Positions 42,112-50,824 of a stretch of 64,000 nt of DNA are shown piece by piece. The notes beneath the pieces were generated by a model. That model saw nothing but the letters and a program-made list of their open reading frames with translations. It was not told where the DNA came from and did no database searches. Numbering within the stretch: position 1 is the stretch's first letter; every line of letters begins with the position of its first letter. A program made the position numbers and the translations under genes. Origin of the DNA: Candidatus Babelota bacterium (GTDB lineage: Bacteria; Babelota; Babeliae; Babelales; Babelaceae); NCBI GenBank assembly GCA_023379005.1, contig JAMCTG010000005.1:372001-436000 (forward strand), given 5' to 3'.

Positions 42112-43908
42112 TTATTTTCTTAAAGCAGCTCGCAAAATTTTCTTGCGTAATCTTATATGATTTGGTGTAACTTCAAGCAATTCATCTGGTGCTATCCATT
42201 CCATACAAGCTTCAAGTTCCATTTTCTTTGGTGGTTCAAGTTTAATATTTTCATCAGAACCAGAAGCACGCATATTGGTTAACTTCTTTTCTCTGCATGG
42301 ATTTACATCCATATCACCTTCGCGACTGTTTTCACCAATTATCATACCTTCATATATTTTTTCATTAGGCTTAATAAATAATGTGCCACGTTGTTGCAAT
42401 GTATCTAATGCAAACCCAGTTGCTGAACCATTTTCCATAGAAACTAAAGTACCTTTAATTCTTGTAGGAATTTCACCTTTATAAGGTTTGTAACCAGAGA
42501 AGTTAAAGGTTGCAATACCATTTCCACGAGTATCTGTTAAGAATTGGTTTCTAAAACCTAATAGACCTCTAGAAGGAACCTCGAATTCTATACGAAGTCT
42601 TGAATCATAGGGTATTAAATTTTTCATTTCAGCTTTACGTTTAGATAAAGTTTCCATTACCACACCTTGATATTCAGATGGAACATCCACTACTAAATAT
42701 TCAATAGGTTCTTGTTTTACGCCGTCTATTGTTTTATAAATAACCTCTGGCGCAGAAACTTGAAGCTCAAAACCTTCTCTTCTCATGTTTTCAATTAAAA
42801 TACCAAGATGCAACTGGCCTCTTCCTGAAACTTTAAACGTATCTGGAGAATCTGTAGGTTCAACTTTTAATGCAACATTAGTTTTTAATTCTTTTTCTAG
42901 ACGTTCTTTAATTTGGCGAGAAGTTAAAAATTTACCATCTTGTCCTGCAAATGGTGAATCGTTTACTGACATATAAATGGAAACAGTAGGTTCATCAATT
43001 TTTACATAAGGATAAGTTTTTACTTTGCCAACTTCACAAAGTGTAGTTCCTATAGTTGCAGGTTCTGAAAATCCAGTTACTGCAACAATATCCCCAAACA
43101 TTGCTGTTGGTGTTTCAACTTTTTCAAGACCATGAAATTTAAATATTTTTGTAATTTTCATTGGTTTGCTGACATAATTGTCTTTAGCGCATACAAATTG
43201 TTGACCAACGGCCATAGATCCACTAAAAATTCTACCAATTGCAATTTGTCCCAAGAAATCTGAGTGATCTAAATTAGTCACTAACATTTGTAGAGAATCT
43301 TCTTTTTCTACAGGCGCTGGAATATACTTGAGAATATAATCAAATAATAACTGCATTGAATCTGTTTGAACATTTGGATCTTCTGTTATAAACCCTAATT
43401 TTGAAGACCCATATAATAGAGCAAAATCCAGTTGAGTTTCATCAGCTGCTAGGTCTAAAAATAGATCATGAATAGCGTTTTCTGTACGTGCAACATCAGC
43501 GTCTTTTCTATCAATTTTATTAATCAATACGATAGGCTTTAATTTGAGCTGTAAGGCTTTTTGAAGAACAAAACGGGTACCTGGAAGAACTCCTTCAGCA
43601 GCGTCTACAAGCAATAAGAAGCCTTCGACCATTTGTAAAGTACGTTCAACTTCACCACCAAAATCACTGTGTCCTGGTGTATCTACGATGTTAATTACAT
43701 AGTCTTTATAGACAATACCTGTATTTTTAGCCAAAATCGTGATACCACGCTCTTTTTCTATCTGGTTAGAGTCCATAACCCTTTCTCCCTGTTGGGTAGT
43801 TACAGTACCAGCATGTCTTAATAGCTTATCAACCAAGGTAGTTTTACCATGGTCTACGTGGGCTATAATAGCTAAATTTCGGACGTTTTGTCTTTGTCTA
43901 TTTTCCAT
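42112..43908 (-). CDS. typA: Ribosome-associated GTPase TypA/BipA
   Basis: About 598 residues from ATG 43908 (TTG two codons earlier possible). G1 [10 protein letters not shown]2 with RGITIL, G3 DTPGHSDF, G4 NKID, then domains III and V and the TypA-specific C-terminal domain ([17 protein letters not shown], ending near LRAALRK). It is a translational GTPase that helps 50S assembly and translation under stress. Full length and intact; monocistronic with its own terminator. Confidence 0.95.
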   Translation of the reverse strand: MENRQRQNVRNLAIIAHVDHGKTTLVDKLLRHAGTVTTQQGERVMDSNQIEKERGITILAKNTGIVYKDYVINIVDTPGHSDFGGEVERTLQMVEGFLLLVDAAEGVLPGTRFVLQKALQLKLKPIVLINKIDRKDADVARTENAIHDLFLDLAADETQLDFALLYGSSKLGFITEDPNVQTDSMQLLFDYILKYIPAPVEKEDSLQMLVTNLDHSDFLGQIAIGRIFSGSMAVGQQFVCAKDNYVSKPMKITKIFKFHGLEKVETPTAMFGDIVAVTGFSEPATIGTTLCEVGKVKTYPYVKIDEPTVSIYMSVNDSPFAGQDGKFLTSRQIKERLEKELKTNVALKVEPTDSPDTFKVSGRGQLHLGILIENMRREGFELQVSAPEVIYKTIDGVKQEPIEYLVVDVPSEYQGVVMETLSKRKAEMKNLIPYDSRLRIEFEVPSRGLLGFRNQFLTDTRGNGIATFNFSGYKPYKGEIPTRIKGTLVSMENGSATGFALDTLQQRGTLFIKPNEKIYEGMIIGENSREGDMDVNPCREKKLTNMRASGSDENIKLEPPKKMELEACMEWIAPDELLEVTPNHIRLRKKILRAALRK

Positions 43909-44107
43909 ACTCAATTTTGAACCTTTATTATTTTTTATATGAATATTTCTTATTGTAACATTTTTTAAGAAAAAGTTAAGTACTTTAATAGGTTTAGGGC
44001 CTATCTTATCTAAAAGGCCGGAAAATCTATACTTTTATCGAAATGCCTTGAAGTAATGTGGTATGGCAAATTATAATTTTATTGATACTTTAACAGGGGA
44101 GAAAGGT

Positions 44108-44719
44108 ATGAAAAATTTTGCTTATTCATTTTTTAATATAATTAGGGACCTTATAATAGGTATATCTATAGCCATACTATTACCCTTAATTTCTTATTAT
44201 ATCGGCATGATGTTTATCCCTGAAAAGGCTAATGATATCGCCTTAAGAAAGCTTGGTATAACAAGATCTCAGAAAGAATCGATTTTACGAGGCCTTGAAA
44301 GTAAAAAAAGGCGCTTTGAAGATCAGAGTTCTGCATTGGTTACTTCATCAACAAAACAGGCTCAAGAGCAGTTAAAAATAATACGTCAAGATCTTTCAGA
44401 AATTAATCAAAATTTGCCTTTAAAAACTGAAGAATTTAGAAAAATTGATGAAGATTATAAGCTTAATCATAACATTAATAAATCTTATAAATTTTATTCG
44501 GGTGCTATATTGGGAATAATATTCTTAATTATAGGTGCATTTATCCCAATTATTTCCTTAAGTTTTGGGTTTATAATTGGAGGAATTGCAAGCCTAGGGA
44601 CTAGCTATTTTGTTTATTGGAATATGCTGACCAATATTCTCAAATTAATTTCTTTAATTATAGGTGTTTTAATTTTGATTGCTCTCTCTTTTAAATTTGC
44701 TTTAAAAGAAAAACGTTAA
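44108..44719 (+). CDS. Membrane protein with internal coiled coil
   Basis: About 203 residues from ATG 44108, preceded by GGGGAGAAAGGT; an ATG 15 codons earlier lacks an RBS. TM1 at about 15-35, a soluble charged region of about 90 residues (KLGITRSQKESI..., predicted coiled coil), then three closely spaced hydrophobic helices (about 130-195) and a basic tail. No family recognised. The 200-base upstream region has short inverted repeats (GATAGGCCCTAAACCTAT; AAGGC...GCCTT) that could fold in the leader. Confidence 0.6.
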   Translation: MKNFAYSFFNIIRDLIIGISIAILLPLISYYIGMMFIPEKANDIALRKLGITRSQKESILRGLESKKRRFEDQSSALVTSSTKQAQEQLKIIRQDLSEINQNLPLKTEEFRKIDEDYKLNHNINKSYKFYSGAILGIIFLIIGAFIPIISLSFGFIIGGIASLGTSYFVYWNMLTNILKLISLIIGVLILIALSFKFALKEKR

Positions 44720-44721
44720 AT

Positions 44722-44758
44722 AAAAACCCCAAGTCTTAAAAACTTGGGGTAAATTTTT
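44722..44758 (+). terminator. Rho-independent terminator
   Basis: CCCCAAGT, loop CTTAAAA, ACTTGGGG (44727-44749), then TAAATTTTT, 8 bases after the membrane-protein stop. Confidence 0.8.
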
Positions 44759-44763
44759 ACTAT

Positions 44764-44882
44764 ATCTCTCGATACATCCGACTTCGCCAAAGGCTACGAC
44801 GGACACTCGAGATGATTTAAAAGTTTTTTTAAATAAATTCCTCACATCATCCTGAGTGATTCCGAAGGAATCGTATCGAAGG
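44764..44882. repeat. Paired palindromic repeat, locus D (L 44764-44813, R 44851-44882)
   Basis: L: ATCTC, TCGATAC, a larger inner stem of the family-B type (ATCCGACTTCGCC / GGCTACGACGGAC), ACTC, GAGAT. R: CCT, GAGT, stem GATTCC/GGAATC, GTATCGA, AGG. It lies between the convergent membrane-protein gene and rpsR, R ending 9 bases from the rpsR stop. Confidence 0.75.
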
Positions 44883-44891
44883 ACTGAAGGA

Positions 44892-45173
44892 TTATGTTCC
44901 AGAATAAGGCAATAATGCCATTATGCGCGATCTTTTAATTTGAGTTGTTATTTCTCTTTGATGTTTTGCGCAATTAGCTGAAATTCTTGATGGTAAAATT
45001 TTACCACGTTCAGTTAAGAAATTTTTCAATAAAGATGCGTTTTTGAAATCTAGGTTTGTTTCATTTTCTTTACTTGCACAAAAACGACAATGTTTTCTTG
45101 CTCCAAAAGAAGTTTTACGAGTTTTTTTACGTAAAACTCTTGAGCTAATTTTTAATTTAATTTTTTTTGCCAT
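44892..45173 (-). CDS. rpsR: 30S ribosomal protein S18
   Basis: 93 residues. Conserved core [43 protein letters not shown] and [14 protein letters not shown]. It has CxxC (29-32) plus Cys/His in NCAKH, so it is the zinc-type S18. It pairs with S6 on the 30S platform and follows rpsF by 23 bases. No ssb gene lies between them, unlike many bacteria. Confidence 0.96.
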   Translation of the reverse strand: MAKKIKLKISSRVLRKKTRKTSFGARKHCRFCASKENETNLDFKNASLLKNFLTERGKILPSRISANCAKHQREITTQIKRSRIMALLPYSGT

Positions 45174-45196
45174 GATCTTACTCTTTCAAAAATTTA

Positions 45197-45655
45197 TTAT
45201 TCTTTACTTACAGATTGAGCTTTTTCCGCTTTTTCAGCAGATTTTGAAATAAGTCCTGACATCTTATTTTCTTTTAAGAAAGTGTCTACATCTCTAGTAG
45301 GAACATCTTCTAAAGATTCAGGACGTTGATATTCAAGTCCTTGTTTCTTATCTAATGCAGAAATCATATGACGCATTACTATATCGCCATATTTTACTGC
45401 AAAGAATGTACGAATTTCATCTGCAATAAGTCTGCCTTTAGGAAGTTCTCCAACCTCAAAGCGAACCAAGAAATAAATACCATAATCATTGTTTCTGATA
45501 GGATAAGCTAATCTGTATTTGCCCCAGCGTTCAAAAGAAATTACTGAACTACCAGGCATAAGACGAATAAGATCTTCAAGCTTTGTTTCTACTGTTTTAG
45601 CTTCATCAGCTGTTATTTCAGGAACAGTTAAAAAAAGAACTTCATAACGTTGCAT
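45197..45655 (-). CDS. rpsF: 30S ribosomal protein S6
   Basis: 152 residues, longer than the usual 95-135 because of a charged C-terminal extension (from about 105, ending EKAQSVSKE). The core has YEVLFLTVPEI at the N-terminus, WGKYRLAYPIRNNDYGIYFLVRFE, and the final AVKYGDIVMRHMI. Its leader carries three evenly spaced palindromes (45680-45724). Co-transcribed with rpsR. Confidence 0.95.
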   Translation of the reverse strand: MQRYEVLFLTVPEITADEAKTVETKLEDLIRLMPGSSVISFERWGKYRLAYPIRNNDYGIYFLVRFEVGELPKGRLIADEIRTFFAVKYGDIVMRHMISALDKKQGLEYQRPESLEDVPTRDVDTFLKENKMSGLISKSAEKAEKAQSVSKE

Positions 45656-45679
45656 AATAATAAACCTTACTAATTGGAA

Positions 45680-45724
45680 AGTGTTAAAAACACTTAGTGT
45701 TAAACACTTATAAGTTAAACTTAT
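45680..45724. promoter_or_regulatory. Three tandem palindromes upstream of rpsF
   Basis: AGTGTTAAAAACACT (centre 45687), AGTGTTAAACACT (centre 45702) and ATAAGTTAAACTTAT (centre 45717). The centres are exactly 15 bp apart. They look like an operator array about 25-70 bases before the rpsF start codon. The string TTAAAAACACT recurs at 46603-46613 in the promoter region of the neighbouring HTH regulator. Confidence 0.55.
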
Positions 45725-45727
45725 TTA

Positions 45728-45757
45728 GTCCGCCGTTGCTAAAGCTATGGCGGGATA
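45728..45757. repeat. Family-B palindrome and small hairpin between rpsF and the HTH regulator
   Basis: GTCCGCCGTTGCTAAAGCTA followed by TGGCGGGAT: arms CCGCC/GGCGG and GCT/AGC. It belongs to the same CCGCCGTAGC-like family as the inner stems of loci B and D and the tsaB insertion. A second short hairpin, TCGCC-GCTA-GGCGA, lies at about 45800-45813. Confidence 0.6.
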
Positions 45758-45814
45758 AATCCACCTAATGTTATATCTAGGCAGATCACATGATTTTACT
45801 CGCCGCTAGGCGAT

Positions 45815-45850
45815 ATAAAAAAAAGTCTAAGGTTTTTTCCCTTAGACTTT
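45815..45850 (-). terminator. Terminator of the HTH/S24 regulator gene
   Basis: On the minus strand AAAGTCTAAGG, loop GAAAAAA, CCTTAGACTTT followed by a T-run. An 11-bp stem (45822-45832 with 45840-45850), about 34 bases after the stop. Confidence 0.9.
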
Positions 45851-45883
45851 ATATATTATCAGAATCTTAAAAAAAAGAAACTA

Positions 45884-46561
45884 TTAAATGAATTGTTGGT
45901 GACGCGCTATAACACGGCCAATAATTCTGAAATGATCTTTACCACGTATTAAAGCTATAGGTGCTTGTTTGTGGTTTACTGATTCAAGAACAATAAAATC
46001 TTCTGTATAAGTTACTTGCATAACAGCTTTAACTTGTACATCATTTCCATATTCTACAGCAGCTATATCACCAGATCTTGTCCAAGTTTCAGGAGAAACA
46101 ATTAAAAGATCTCCCTTTTCAAAAACTGGAGCTAAATGATTGCTAGCAAGTGATAATGCAAACATAGCAGGATCATTTGAATTTAATACTGGAACAAAAT
46201 GATCTTTAAAACCTGTAGTAATCTGCATTAATTGATTATTATATGGAGATGGATTTGAAGGTACTTCTCCAACTACTGGAATAACTTGAACCTTCAATTG
46301 TACATCTGATTTTTCAGGCATACTTACATTATTATCGATATCATCAGTACGTTTACGTCTTTGAACGAAAAGGTCGATTGGTGTTATTTCAAAAGCATCA
46401 GCCAATTTGCGTAATGAATCTTCATTCCATCTACGTGTACCATTTTTGATGTGTGTCAAATAACTTTCTGACATACCTGTTTTTTCAGCCAAAATTTTTG
46501 TTGTCCAACCTTTTTCTCTTAAAAGCTCTTTTACCCTTAAGGCTGTTGAAGTTGATGACAT
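45884..46561 (-). CDS. HTH-XRE regulator with inactive LexA/S24-like domain
   Basis: 225 residues from ATG 46561, decided by AAAGGAGTAAAAAT; upstream in-frame codons run back through the divergent promoter. Residues 6-65 are a lambda-repressor-type HTH (TTKILAEKTGMSESYLTHIKNGTRRW). About 90-225 is the S24 fold (VIPVVGEV, FEKGDLLIV, VQVKAV). The catalytic Ser position is His142 (ASNHLAP where active enzymes have D-S-M-x-P), and the Ala-Gly cleavage site region reads EVPSNP. Lys178 is kept. It therefore should not self-cleave and probably responds to another signal. It is divergent from rnhB. Confidence 0.85.
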   Translation of the reverse strand: MSSTSTALRVKELLREKGWTTKILAEKTGMSESYLTHIKNGTRRWNEDSLRKLADAFEITPIDLFVQRRKRTDDIDNNVSMPEKSDVQLKVQVIPVVGEVPSNPSPYNNQLMQITTGFKDHFVPVLNSNDPAMFALSLASNHLAPVFEKGDLLIVSPETWTRSGDIAAVEYGNDVQVKAVMQVTYTEDFIVLESVNHKQAPIALIRGKDHFRIIGRVIARHQQFI

Positions 46562-46669
46562 ATTTTTACTCCTTTGCTTACTATCTAAAAAGTTAGTATA
46601 ATTTAAAAACACTGCGTTAATTCTAATTGTACACAAAAAAAAGATATTGTCAAATGGAAAACATTTATC

Positions 46670-47335
46670 ATGACAAATGGTAGGAAAACTATACATATTG
46701 TCAAGGATCACTATGAAAATACAGCCTGGCAAGCCAACCAATTAGTATTAGGAATTGATGAAGTAGGAAGAGGATGTTTATGTGGTCCTTTAGTCTGTGC
46801 AGCTGTAATTTTGCATCCTAATAAGAAAAGTCGCAAGCTAAAAGATTCTAAGCTTTTAGACAAGCATGAGCTTCAGGACGGTTACAATTGGATAGTTAAA
46901 AATTCATGGTATGAGGTAGCTATTAGCCATCACAGATTCATTGATCAACATAATATATACCAAGCTACTTTAAGAACAATGCATAGAGCAGTTATGCAAT
47001 TAATTGCAAAAATCGGCAAAAATCCTGATTTAATTTTAGTTGATGCATTACCTTTAAAAGTGACTGAAATTCCCGTGATGAATTTTCCTCATGGAGAAAA
47101 GAAATCTAGCACAATAGCCGCTGCTTCTATAATTGCAAAAGTTACAAGAGATATTATAATGCAAAGATTAGAGCCAATTATTCCTGGTTATTATATGGGT
47201 CAACATAAAGGTTATGCTACTAAACTGCATCTTGATTCTTTAACTTTGCATGGGCAAAGCTTCATTCATAGAAAAAGCTTTTTAAAGAAAATTAATCAAA
47301 TCGATGACGAAAAAGAACAACAAACACTTTGGTGA
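46670..47335 (+). CDS. rnhB: Ribonuclease HII
   Basis: 221 residues. LGIDEVGRGCLCGPLV (catalytic Asp-Glu), LKDSKLLDKH, VDALPLKV (Asp) and SIIAKVTRD, the type 2 RNase H signature. It removes ribonucleotides and RNA primers from DNA. About 25 residues precede the first strand; a later start is possible. It heads a rightward chain in which the next gene overlaps by 32 bases. Confidence 0.93.
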   Translation: MTNGRKTIHIVKDHYENTAWQANQLVLGIDEVGRGCLCGPLVCAAVILHPNKKSRKLKDSKLLDKHELQDGYNWIVKNSWYEVAISHHRFIDQHNIYQATLRTMHRAVMQLIAKIGKNPDLILVDALPLKVTEIPVMNFPHGEKKSSTIAAASIIAKVTRDIIMQRLEPIIPGYYMGQHKGYATKLHLDSLTLHGQSFIHRKSFLKKINQIDDEKEQQTLW

Positions 47336-47903
47336 AATAATTGAGAGTTCATTGGATCATTTTAAAGCACAAACTTGGAAGTGGGACAATTTTCCAAAAT
47401 TCGGCTCATTAATCGAGGTGCAAACAGATTCAAGAACTTTATACGGGATTGTATGCCAAATACAAACTGGTTCTTTAGATTCCCACAGAATTCCATTTGC
47501 CTATCAAAAAACTGAAGAAGAATTAAAAAAAGAACAGCCACAAATTTTTGAATATCTGCAAACAATTTTTACTTGTATTTGTGTTGGATTTAAAGAAAAT
47601 AATAAAATTCATTATCAAATTGCCCCGGAGCCACCTAAAATACATACCTTTGTACAAACTGCAGATCGTGAAAGTTACAGGCAATTTTTTGATATAGAAC
47701 ATTATCTACAAATTATTTTTGGAAATAGTTTGCAAATTTCAAATATTGATGAGTTATTACTTGCTATTATAAAAACAATGTCTGAAAATGAAATTATTAA
47801 TGAAGAAAAAATATTAAAATTTACTCAGAGCTATTCATTGCATACTGCAAATGATTATAGAAGATTAAAATTATTTCTTGAAAGACTGTCCCATAACTTA
47901 TGA
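47304..47903 (+). CDS. Conserved-looking protein of unknown function, possible HAS-barrel-like N-terminus
   Basis: 199 residues, no signal peptide. N-terminal about 35-65: FPKFGSLIEVQTDSRTLYGIVCQIQTG, the strand-turn-strand of a small beta barrel that resembles the HAS-barrel of bacterial HerA/ATP-synthase-like proteins (weak, by eye). Then a basic/acidic helix, a strand YQIAPEPPKIHTFV, and an all-helical C-terminus rich in Glu/Ile/Lys. It overlaps rnhB by 32 bases and ftsY by ATGA, so it is surely part of this operon. Function not assigned. Confidence 0.65.
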   Translation: MTKKNNKHFGEIIESSLDHFKAQTWKWDNFPKFGSLIEVQTDSRTLYGIVCQIQTGSLDSHRIPFAYQKTEEELKKEQPQIFEYLQTIFTCICVGFKENNKIHYQIAPEPPKIHTFVQTADRESYRQFFDIEHYLQIIFGNSLQISNIDELLLAIIKTMSENEIINEEKILKFTQSYSLHTANDYRRLKLFLERLSHNL

Positions 47904-48793
47904 TAAGCTTTTTAAAAAACAAATTAAAAAAAATTTATGAAAATTTAACGTCATCAATATCAGCGATTTTTGCAAAACCAAAAATTGATGAGACATCACT
48001 GCAAGAGTTAGAAAAAATTTTAATTAAATCAGATGCTGGCTTTAAAACCACAAAAAATATTTTAGAAAAACTAAGAGAACAATTTAAAAATAATCCCGAT
48101 TTAACAGGCCAAGATTTAAAAAATGAACTAAAAACTATATTGAACGAGACTTTAAGCTCAAGCAAAAATTTACACATTTTGGATTCTAAAATTTATCTGC
48201 TTGTGGGCATCAATGGAAGTGGCAAAACAACATTTGCGGCCAAATTAGCTTATAAATTTATAAGAGAAGGCAAGCGAGTTTTACTTGTAGCAGGCGATAC
48301 ATTCCGTGCAGCGGCAACTGAACAACTTAAAAATTGGGCTCATAAAATTAATGTTGATATTTTTATTGGCAAGCCAGATCAAGACCCTGCATCAGTAATT
48401 TTTGCAGCATGTGAAAAATTTAAAACAGAACAATATGATATTTTAATTATTGATACTGCAGGAAGATTACAAACGAAAATCAATTTGATGAAAGAATTAG
48501 AAAAAATAAATAATGTCATCTCAAAACAACTTCCCGAAAATAAAATATCTACTCTTCTAGTGCTAGACTCAATGCTTGGCCAAAACTCATTTGAGCAAGC
48601 AAGAATATTCAATGAAGCAACAAAACTTTCTGGCATTGTGCTTACCAAAATGGATGGGACGGCAAAAGGTGGAATTGTTTTTGGAATATCTAAAGAACTA
48701 AACATCCCTGTTGCTTTTATAACGTTTGGTGAAGGTATAGAAGATTGGACAGAATTTGATGCAACAAAATATGTTGATGAAATTCTCCAGTAA
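47900..48793 (+). CDS. ftsY: Signal recognition particle receptor FtsY
   Basis: 297 residues, lacking the long acidic A-domain of E. coli FtsY. The N-terminal amphipathic helix MISFLKNKLKKIYENL can bind membrane directly. NG domain: G1 GINGSGKTTFAAKLA, DTFRAAATEQL, G3 DTAGRLQTKINLM, G4 TKMDGTAKGG, and GEGIEDW. It docks the ribosome-Ffh complex at the membrane. The start overlaps the upstream stop by 4 bases. Confidence 0.95.
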   Translation: MISFLKNKLKKIYENLTSSISAIFAKPKIDETSLQELEKILIKSDAGFKTTKNILEKLREQFKNNPDLTGQDLKNELKTILNETLSSSKNLHILDSKIYLLVGINGSGKTTFAAKLAYKFIREGKRVLLVAGDTFRAAATEQLKNWAHKINVDIFIGKPDQDPASVIFAACEKFKTEQYDILIIDTAGRLQTKINLMKELEKINNVISKQLPENKISTLLVLDSMLGQNSFEQARIFNEATKLSGIVLTKMDGTAKGGIVFGISKELNIPVAFITFGEGIEDWTEFDATKYVDEILQ

Positions 48794-48859
48794 GCTTTTA
48801 TTGATTTCTAAATAAAAATCGACTAAAACTCATAATATTAAATTTATTAAGAAAATATT

Positions 48860-49750
48860 ATGAAGAAATTCCAAATTACAGACTTTATTAATGATCTTGC
48901 AAAAAAGGTTCGCTCAATCACTTCAGATGAAGATAGTGCGCGCCAACACGCATGGTGGTTACTCGAAGCGCTTACTGCACAGAAAGAAATTCAATTATAT
49001 GCCAAAAAAGAAATTGTGCTTTCAGACACGCAAGTCGAACAATTAAATAAATGGATTAAAGAATTAACTATTGATTTTAAACCGTTGCAATATGTTTTGG
49101 GTTATGTCGACTTTTTAGGTCTAAAAATTAATGTACAACCTCCTATCTTAATACCAAGACCAGAAACTGAAGAATGGTGCCAATGGCTCATAAGTCAATT
49201 AATAAATTTAAAAGATGAAAAATTAGAAATTTTAGATTTATGCACTGGTTCAGGATGTATTGCTTTAGCTTTTGCAAAAAATTTTCCAAATTCAAATGTA
49301 ATAGCCAGTGATATTTCTGAAAAAGCTTTAGAGCTTTGTAAAATAAATAAAGAAGAAAATAAAATTAAAAATGTCACATTTATTTTGTCAGATTTGTTTG
49401 GTAAATTACCTGAAAATAAAAAATATGATCTAATAATTTCCAATCCACCATATATAGACCCTGAAGATTGGCAAAATTTACAACCACAAGTTAAATTATG
49501 GGAAGATAAAATAGCATTGGTAGCGCCTGATCATAGGCTTGAAATAATTAAAAAAATTGCACATGGAGCAAGAGAATTTATAAAAGAGAACAGTATTTTA
49601 AAAAAATATAACTTACCTCAATTTGCAATGGAAATTGGATATAACCAAGCAAATGAAGTAACAAAAATCTTGCACAATAACAAATGGAAAAATATTATTA
49701 TAAAAAAAGATAATGAAGATCTTGATAGGTTAGCCATAGCTAAAATATGA
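48860..49750 (+). CDS. prmC: Release-factor glutamine methyltransferase PrmC
   Basis: 296 residues. N-terminal helical domain, YVLGYVDFLGLKINV and PPILIPRPETEEW, SAM motif I ILDLCTGSGCIALAF, and catalytic NPPYIDPEDW. It methylates the Gln of the GGQ motif in RF1/RF2. It precedes and overlaps the PilM-like gene by ATGA. The gap from ftsY is 66 bases with no visible terminator. Confidence 0.93.
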   Translation: MKKFQITDFINDLAKKVRSITSDEDSARQHAWWLLEALTAQKEIQLYAKKEIVLSDTQVEQLNKWIKELTIDFKPLQYVLGYVDFLGLKINVQPPILIPRPETEEWCQWLISQLINLKDEKLEILDLCTGSGCIALAFAKNFPNSNVIASDISEKALELCKINKEENKIKNVTFILSDLFGKLPENKKYDLIISNPPYIDPEDWQNLQPQVKLWEDKIALVAPDHRLEIIKKIAHGAREFIKENSILKKYNLPQFAMEIGYNQANEVTKILHNNKWKNIIIKKDNEDLDRLAIAKI

Positions 49751-50301
49751 ATAATAAAAATATTTTATTTTTTTTTAAAAATGAAAAGCTAGTTTTGGCA
49801 ACAAGCGATAAAAAAAATAAAAATTGTATAGAAAACATCGCTGAAATTAAATTTGATAATAATGAAATTATTAATCAAAATATTTTTATTCCAACAAAAA
49901 TCCATTTATATCTTGCAGAATATATAAAAAACAATGATTTAAAAAATTGCAAAGCATTGTGTGCATTATCATCAAATTTTTGTCTGAATAAAAAAAAAGA
50001 TAATTCGAGAGAAATTTATATAAACAACAGCAATAGTTTTACAAATTTAAAATTAATTCTTCATCTGGATGATTCATTTCTTTTCCAACTTAAGATGTTG
50101 TTTCATAAATGTAATTTAGAATTGAAACAAATTACGTTTGATAAAATTTGTCATTTATATTTAAAGAAAAATCAGATAAAAATTGAAAATAAAGAATACA
50201 ATTTAGATTTTTGTAATAGTTTTGAAAAAAATACATTTATTGATAAAAAAGATTTATTAACAATTTTTGGACTTTATATGATGGAAAATAGTAATGAATA
50301 A
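49747..50301 (+). CDS. PilM-position protein, unrecognised, lysine/asparagine-rich
   Basis: 184 residues, no signal peptide, extremely Lys/Asn/Ile-rich. It overlaps prmC and the PilN-like gene by a few bases on either side. By position before a PilN-like gene it could be a diverged PilM/GspL-type actin-fold fragment. An opening strand pair (ILFFFKNEKLVLATS) is compatible, but the ATPase motifs are not evident and it is about half the normal PilM length. Treat the function as unknown. Confidence 0.55.
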   Translation: MNNKNILFFFKNEKLVLATSDKKNKNCIENIAEIKFDNNEIINQNIFIPTKIHLYLAEYIKNNDLKNCKALCALSSNFCLNKKKDNSREIYINNSNSFTNLKLILHLDDSFLFQLKMLFHKCNLELKQITFDKICHLYLKKNQIKIENKEYNLDFCNSFEKNTFIDKKDLLTIFGLYMMENSNE

Positions 50302-50824
50302 TTTTAATTTGTTAGATATAAACGAAAATGAAAGCAAAAAAGAGTTTAAAAAATGGTATAAAATTACTATAGTTTCAACTTTTATTATTGTAGCATGTAT
50401 AACAACTTTTCAAGTTATTCAAATGAAAAATTTATTTTCTTTAAAAAAACAAATAATTCATGCACAAAATGAACAATCTACAAAATTAGAATATAATGAA
50501 ATAAGTTCTGATCAAAATAACATTTTCAGGGTTATGCAAAAAATAAAAAAGTGGGAAAATCCAAAAAATGATCCTTATTATACTCTCAATGATATATCTC
50601 AAGCGATAACACCGAATACTGCTCTTCAAGAAATTGATTATGAGAAAAATGTTGTTATTTTAAGTGGGATTTCAAAATCATTAAATGACTTTCAAAAATT
50701 TTTAGAAAATATCAGTTCTTTGAGCTGGGCAAATTCTGTAAAAATTTCTAAACTACAGCCTCAAACTGGCAATATACACATGTTTGAAATAAAAATTGAA
50801 TTTACCAATGACAAACAAACTTAA
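50294..50824 (+). CDS. PilN-like inner-membrane assembly protein
   Basis: 176 residues. The short cytoplasmic N-terminus begins FNLLDIN (PilN proteins start with I-N-L-L-P). A single TM helix (about 26-45), a coiled coil (about 48-75), then a ferredoxin-like periplasmic domain with DISQAITPNTALQEIDY and ISKSLNDFQKFLENISSL, the pattern of PilN/PilO C-terminal domains. Likely part of a type IV pilus or type II secretion-like system. No other component is recognisable in the window. Confidence 0.6.
   Translation: MNNFNLLDINENESKKEFKKWYKITIVSTFIIVACITTFQVIQMKNLFSLKKQIIHAQNEQSTKLEYNEISSDQNNIFRVMQKIKKWENPKNDPYYTLNDISQAITPNTALQEIDYEKNVVILSGISKSLNDFQKFLENISSLSWANSVKISKLQPQTGNIHMFEIKIEFTNDKQT

Noticed and set aside
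43909-44107. Riboswitch in the leader of the membrane-protein gene
   Set aside because: Short inverted repeats exist, but no known aptamer core is recognisable and the region is AT-rich throughout.
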